Below, one piece after another: positions 63,144 through 64,000 of a DNA stretch of 64,000 bases. Below the pieces are notes generated by a model. That model saw only the letters and a list, made by a program, of their open reading frames with translations, did no database searches and was not told the origin of the DNA. Source of the stretch: Flavobacteriales bacterium (GTDB lineage Bacteria; Bacteroidota; Bacteroidia; UBA10329); NCBI GenBank assembly GCA_021739695.1, contig JAIPBM010000007.1, positions 123,361 through 187,360 of the forward strand, in the 5' to 3' direction. Each line of letters starts with the position of its first letter. The first letter of the stretch is position 1. A program made the translations under genes and the position numbers.

Positions 63144-63224
63144 ACAACAGCAGAATTGGTTCTGTTAACCCAGTACGTCTCAAAAACGTCAACACTAATT
63201 CACAACCGAAGCCTGTTAAGTGAA

Positions 63225-63248
63225 TTGATCATTAGCCGCAATGATCAA
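63225..63248. promoter_or_regulatory. 24-bp perfect dyad upstream of the two-component operon
   Basis: TTGATCATT and AATGATCAA are exact inverted copies with a 6-nt spacer. There is no T-run, so it is more like an operator for a dimeric regulator than a terminator. It lies about 80 bp upstream of the -33 element of the response regulator gene and about 120 bp before the small membrane peptide gene on the other strand. Confidence 0.5.
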
Positions 63249-63367
63249 CCACAAAAGGTTATTCATTGCTAAAAAAAACACCTCTTACCGCTACAGAAAT
63301 GGCCCCATAGGGCTATTTCGGCACCAAGTGATAAGGATGACATTTGTACTGGAAGAACCCAACGTTC

Positions 63368-63466
63368 ATGAAAGACCCCTTAGACAGATTGATACTTGGA
63401 CTCCTCTACTTCATTATCACCATCTTATTCCTTGGAGCCTTGGCCTACCTGATACGGAAAGGATGA
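63368..63466 (+). CDS. small single-pass membrane peptide (32 residues), putative
   Basis: The frame encodes MKDPLDRLILGLLYFIITIL followed by FLGALAYLIRKG: polar start, one hydrophobic helix of about 20 residues, basic end. That layout is what real small membrane proteins look like. A GACATTTG sequence (63339-63346, one mismatch to the -7 consensus) precedes it. No homologue is known to me; chance cannot be excluded. Confidence 0.45.
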   Translation: MKDPLDRLILGLLYFIITILFLGALAYLIRKG

Positions 63467-63503
63467 ATGAACCAACGCCACGGCAATAGTGTTCAGTCTC
63501 ATC

Positions 63504-63758
63504 ATGCACAGTAACCCCACATTCCGTCAGTTGGTGTTAGACGTATTCCACAGGCACGACCCCTTGCAGGCCGAGTGTCCTAGTGTGTATGATGGCGTGG
63601 TGAACGACCTGCTGCGCTACTGGAGCCACCGAGATACGGAGCAGGAACTGTAGCAGTACGTGCAAGGGGTTCTTTACTTGCGCGGTAAACGGAGTTTGTG
63701 GCTGCCAGATGGTTTGTTGACGGAGTTGCTGAATATCCGAGGAATTCAAAACAGTTGA
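63504..63758 (+). pseudogene. possible gene interrupted by an in-frame TAG
   Basis: From an ATG at 63504 the frame runs 49 codons (MHSNPTFRQLVLDVFHRHDP onward) to a TAG at 63651 and then continues open for 34 more codons (QYVQGVLYLRGKRSLWLPDG onward) to a TGA at 63756. Both parts have balanced, protein-like composition. It may be a small gene broken by one nonsense change, or two unrelated open stretches. No family is recognised for either half. Confidence 0.3.
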
Positions 63759-63771
63759 TACTGGAGCAAGG

Positions 63772-63897
63772 AGTTGTCCCGCGCCATTCCTAATAAAAGG
63801 ATTGAGGCAAAACAGTTACTCCCTGGCGTTCCTAATAAAAGGATTGGGGCAAAACAGTTGTCCCGTGCCATTCTCTGTAAAGGGAGTGTAAAAAGGA
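63772..63897. repeat. 42-bp tandem repeat, three units
   Basis: Units start at 63772, 63814 and 63856. The first two are alike over most of their length (both contain TTCCTAATAAAAGGATTG and end GGCAAAAC); the third keeps only the first part (AGTTGTCCCGTGCCATTC) and then diverges. No spacer-like variation, so not CRISPR. Confidence 0.75.
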
Positions 63898-63906
63898 GTC
63901 GTTTTG

Positions 63907-63968
63907 TAAGACCTCCGAGGGTTTTCCTTCAGCAGACCCCCGAGGTTTTCAAAACCCCGGAGGTCTTA
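63907..63968. repeat. palindromic repeat element
   Basis: TAAGACCTCCGAGGGTTTT at the left is matched by its near-perfect inverse AAAACCCCGGAGGTCTTA at the right (one mismatch in 18). A third, direct copy (ACCCCCGAGGTTTTC) lies inside, so alternative hairpins are possible. The rest of the window's last 240 bases shows no gene; this looks like a dispersed intergenic repeat. Confidence 0.65.
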
Positions 63969-64000
63969 GGAGAATGCCCTCAAACAACCCTCACCTCATC

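Noticed and set aside
63537..63749. 70-codon frame on the minus strand opposite the interrupted gene
   Set aside because: No start context or family, and composition is less protein-like than the plus strand; kept out though the region is poorly understood.
63772..63897. Possible CRISPR array
   Set aside because: The 42-bp units are contiguous, without spacers, and no cas gene is in the window.

Overview
The window looks like a chromosomal piece of a Bacteroidota bacterium, most likely of the Flavobacteriales. The support is gliding/T9SS genes (gldB, gldC), six secreted proteins with T9SS-type C-terminal sorting domains, a TonB receptor with a carboxypeptidase-like N-terminal domain, a short primary sigma factor, and repeated promoter-like TAnnTTTG elements (often with TTG about 20 nt upstream), the pattern known for Bacteroidota. 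Placement below order is not possible from sequence reading alone. Most of the window is ordinary core genome. The accessory or unexplained parts are 0.8-1.2 kb, 21.9-22.6 kb, 44.3-45.8 kb and 63.2-64.0 kb.

Layout. 0-1.2 kb: the 5' part of a secreted protein, an Xre-type regulator, and an eleven-unit 21-bp repeat array in front of mrp. 1.2-6 kb: Fe-S handling (mrp, Nfu-type scaffold) followed by a 2-oxoacid:ferredoxin oxidoreductase (korA, korB) with a membrane-protein gene between the subunits. 6-12.4 kb: lipoprotein, nadE and an outer-membrane barrel on the minus strand, then gldB-gldC and a large T9SS-exported PKD protein on the plus strand. 12.4-13.8 kb: engB and an alpha/beta hydrolase, divergent from the division and cell wall (dcw) cluster.

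14.0-30.7 kb is a tightly overlapping dcw cluster: mraZ, rsmH, ftsL, ftsI, murE, mraY, murD, (a second free-standing MurD C-terminal domain), ftsW, murG, murC, ftsQ, ftsA, ftsZ. It begins with 10-bp-spaced MraZ boxes and ends with a strong terminator. The genes build lipid II in the cytoplasm (murE, murD, murC, mraY, murG) and the divisome that polymerises it (ftsW, ftsI, ftsL, ftsQ, ftsA, ftsZ).

30.7-44.3 kb: an AI-2E-family transporter, TonB receptor, fatty acid desaturase, long GAPDH, primary sigma factor, SpoU methyltransferase, mutS, tRNA-Gly(GCC), tRNA-Leu(TAA), threonine aldolase and a large protein of unknown function. 44.3-45.8 kb: a promoter followed by two nearly identical 50-residue genes in tandem, then a second promoter and two further unrecognised small genes. 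45.8-52.8 kb: fluoride channel, PAP2 phosphatase and four T9SS-exported proteins, two of them paralogues. 52.9-63.1 kb: gcvP, a coiled-coil protein, a UbiA-like protein, a small T9SS protein, a C26-type peptidase lipoprotein, hemL and a 7TMR-DISM histidine kinase with its NarL-type regulator. 63.2-64 kb: a dyad, a 32-residue membrane peptide, a possibly stop-interrupted gene, 42-bp tandem repeats and a palindromic repeat.

The best leads are the tandem 50-residue proteins (12 synonymous codon changes against one amino-acid change), the isolated MurD C-terminal domain inside the dcw operon, and the helically phased 21-bp array between the Xre gene and mrp.
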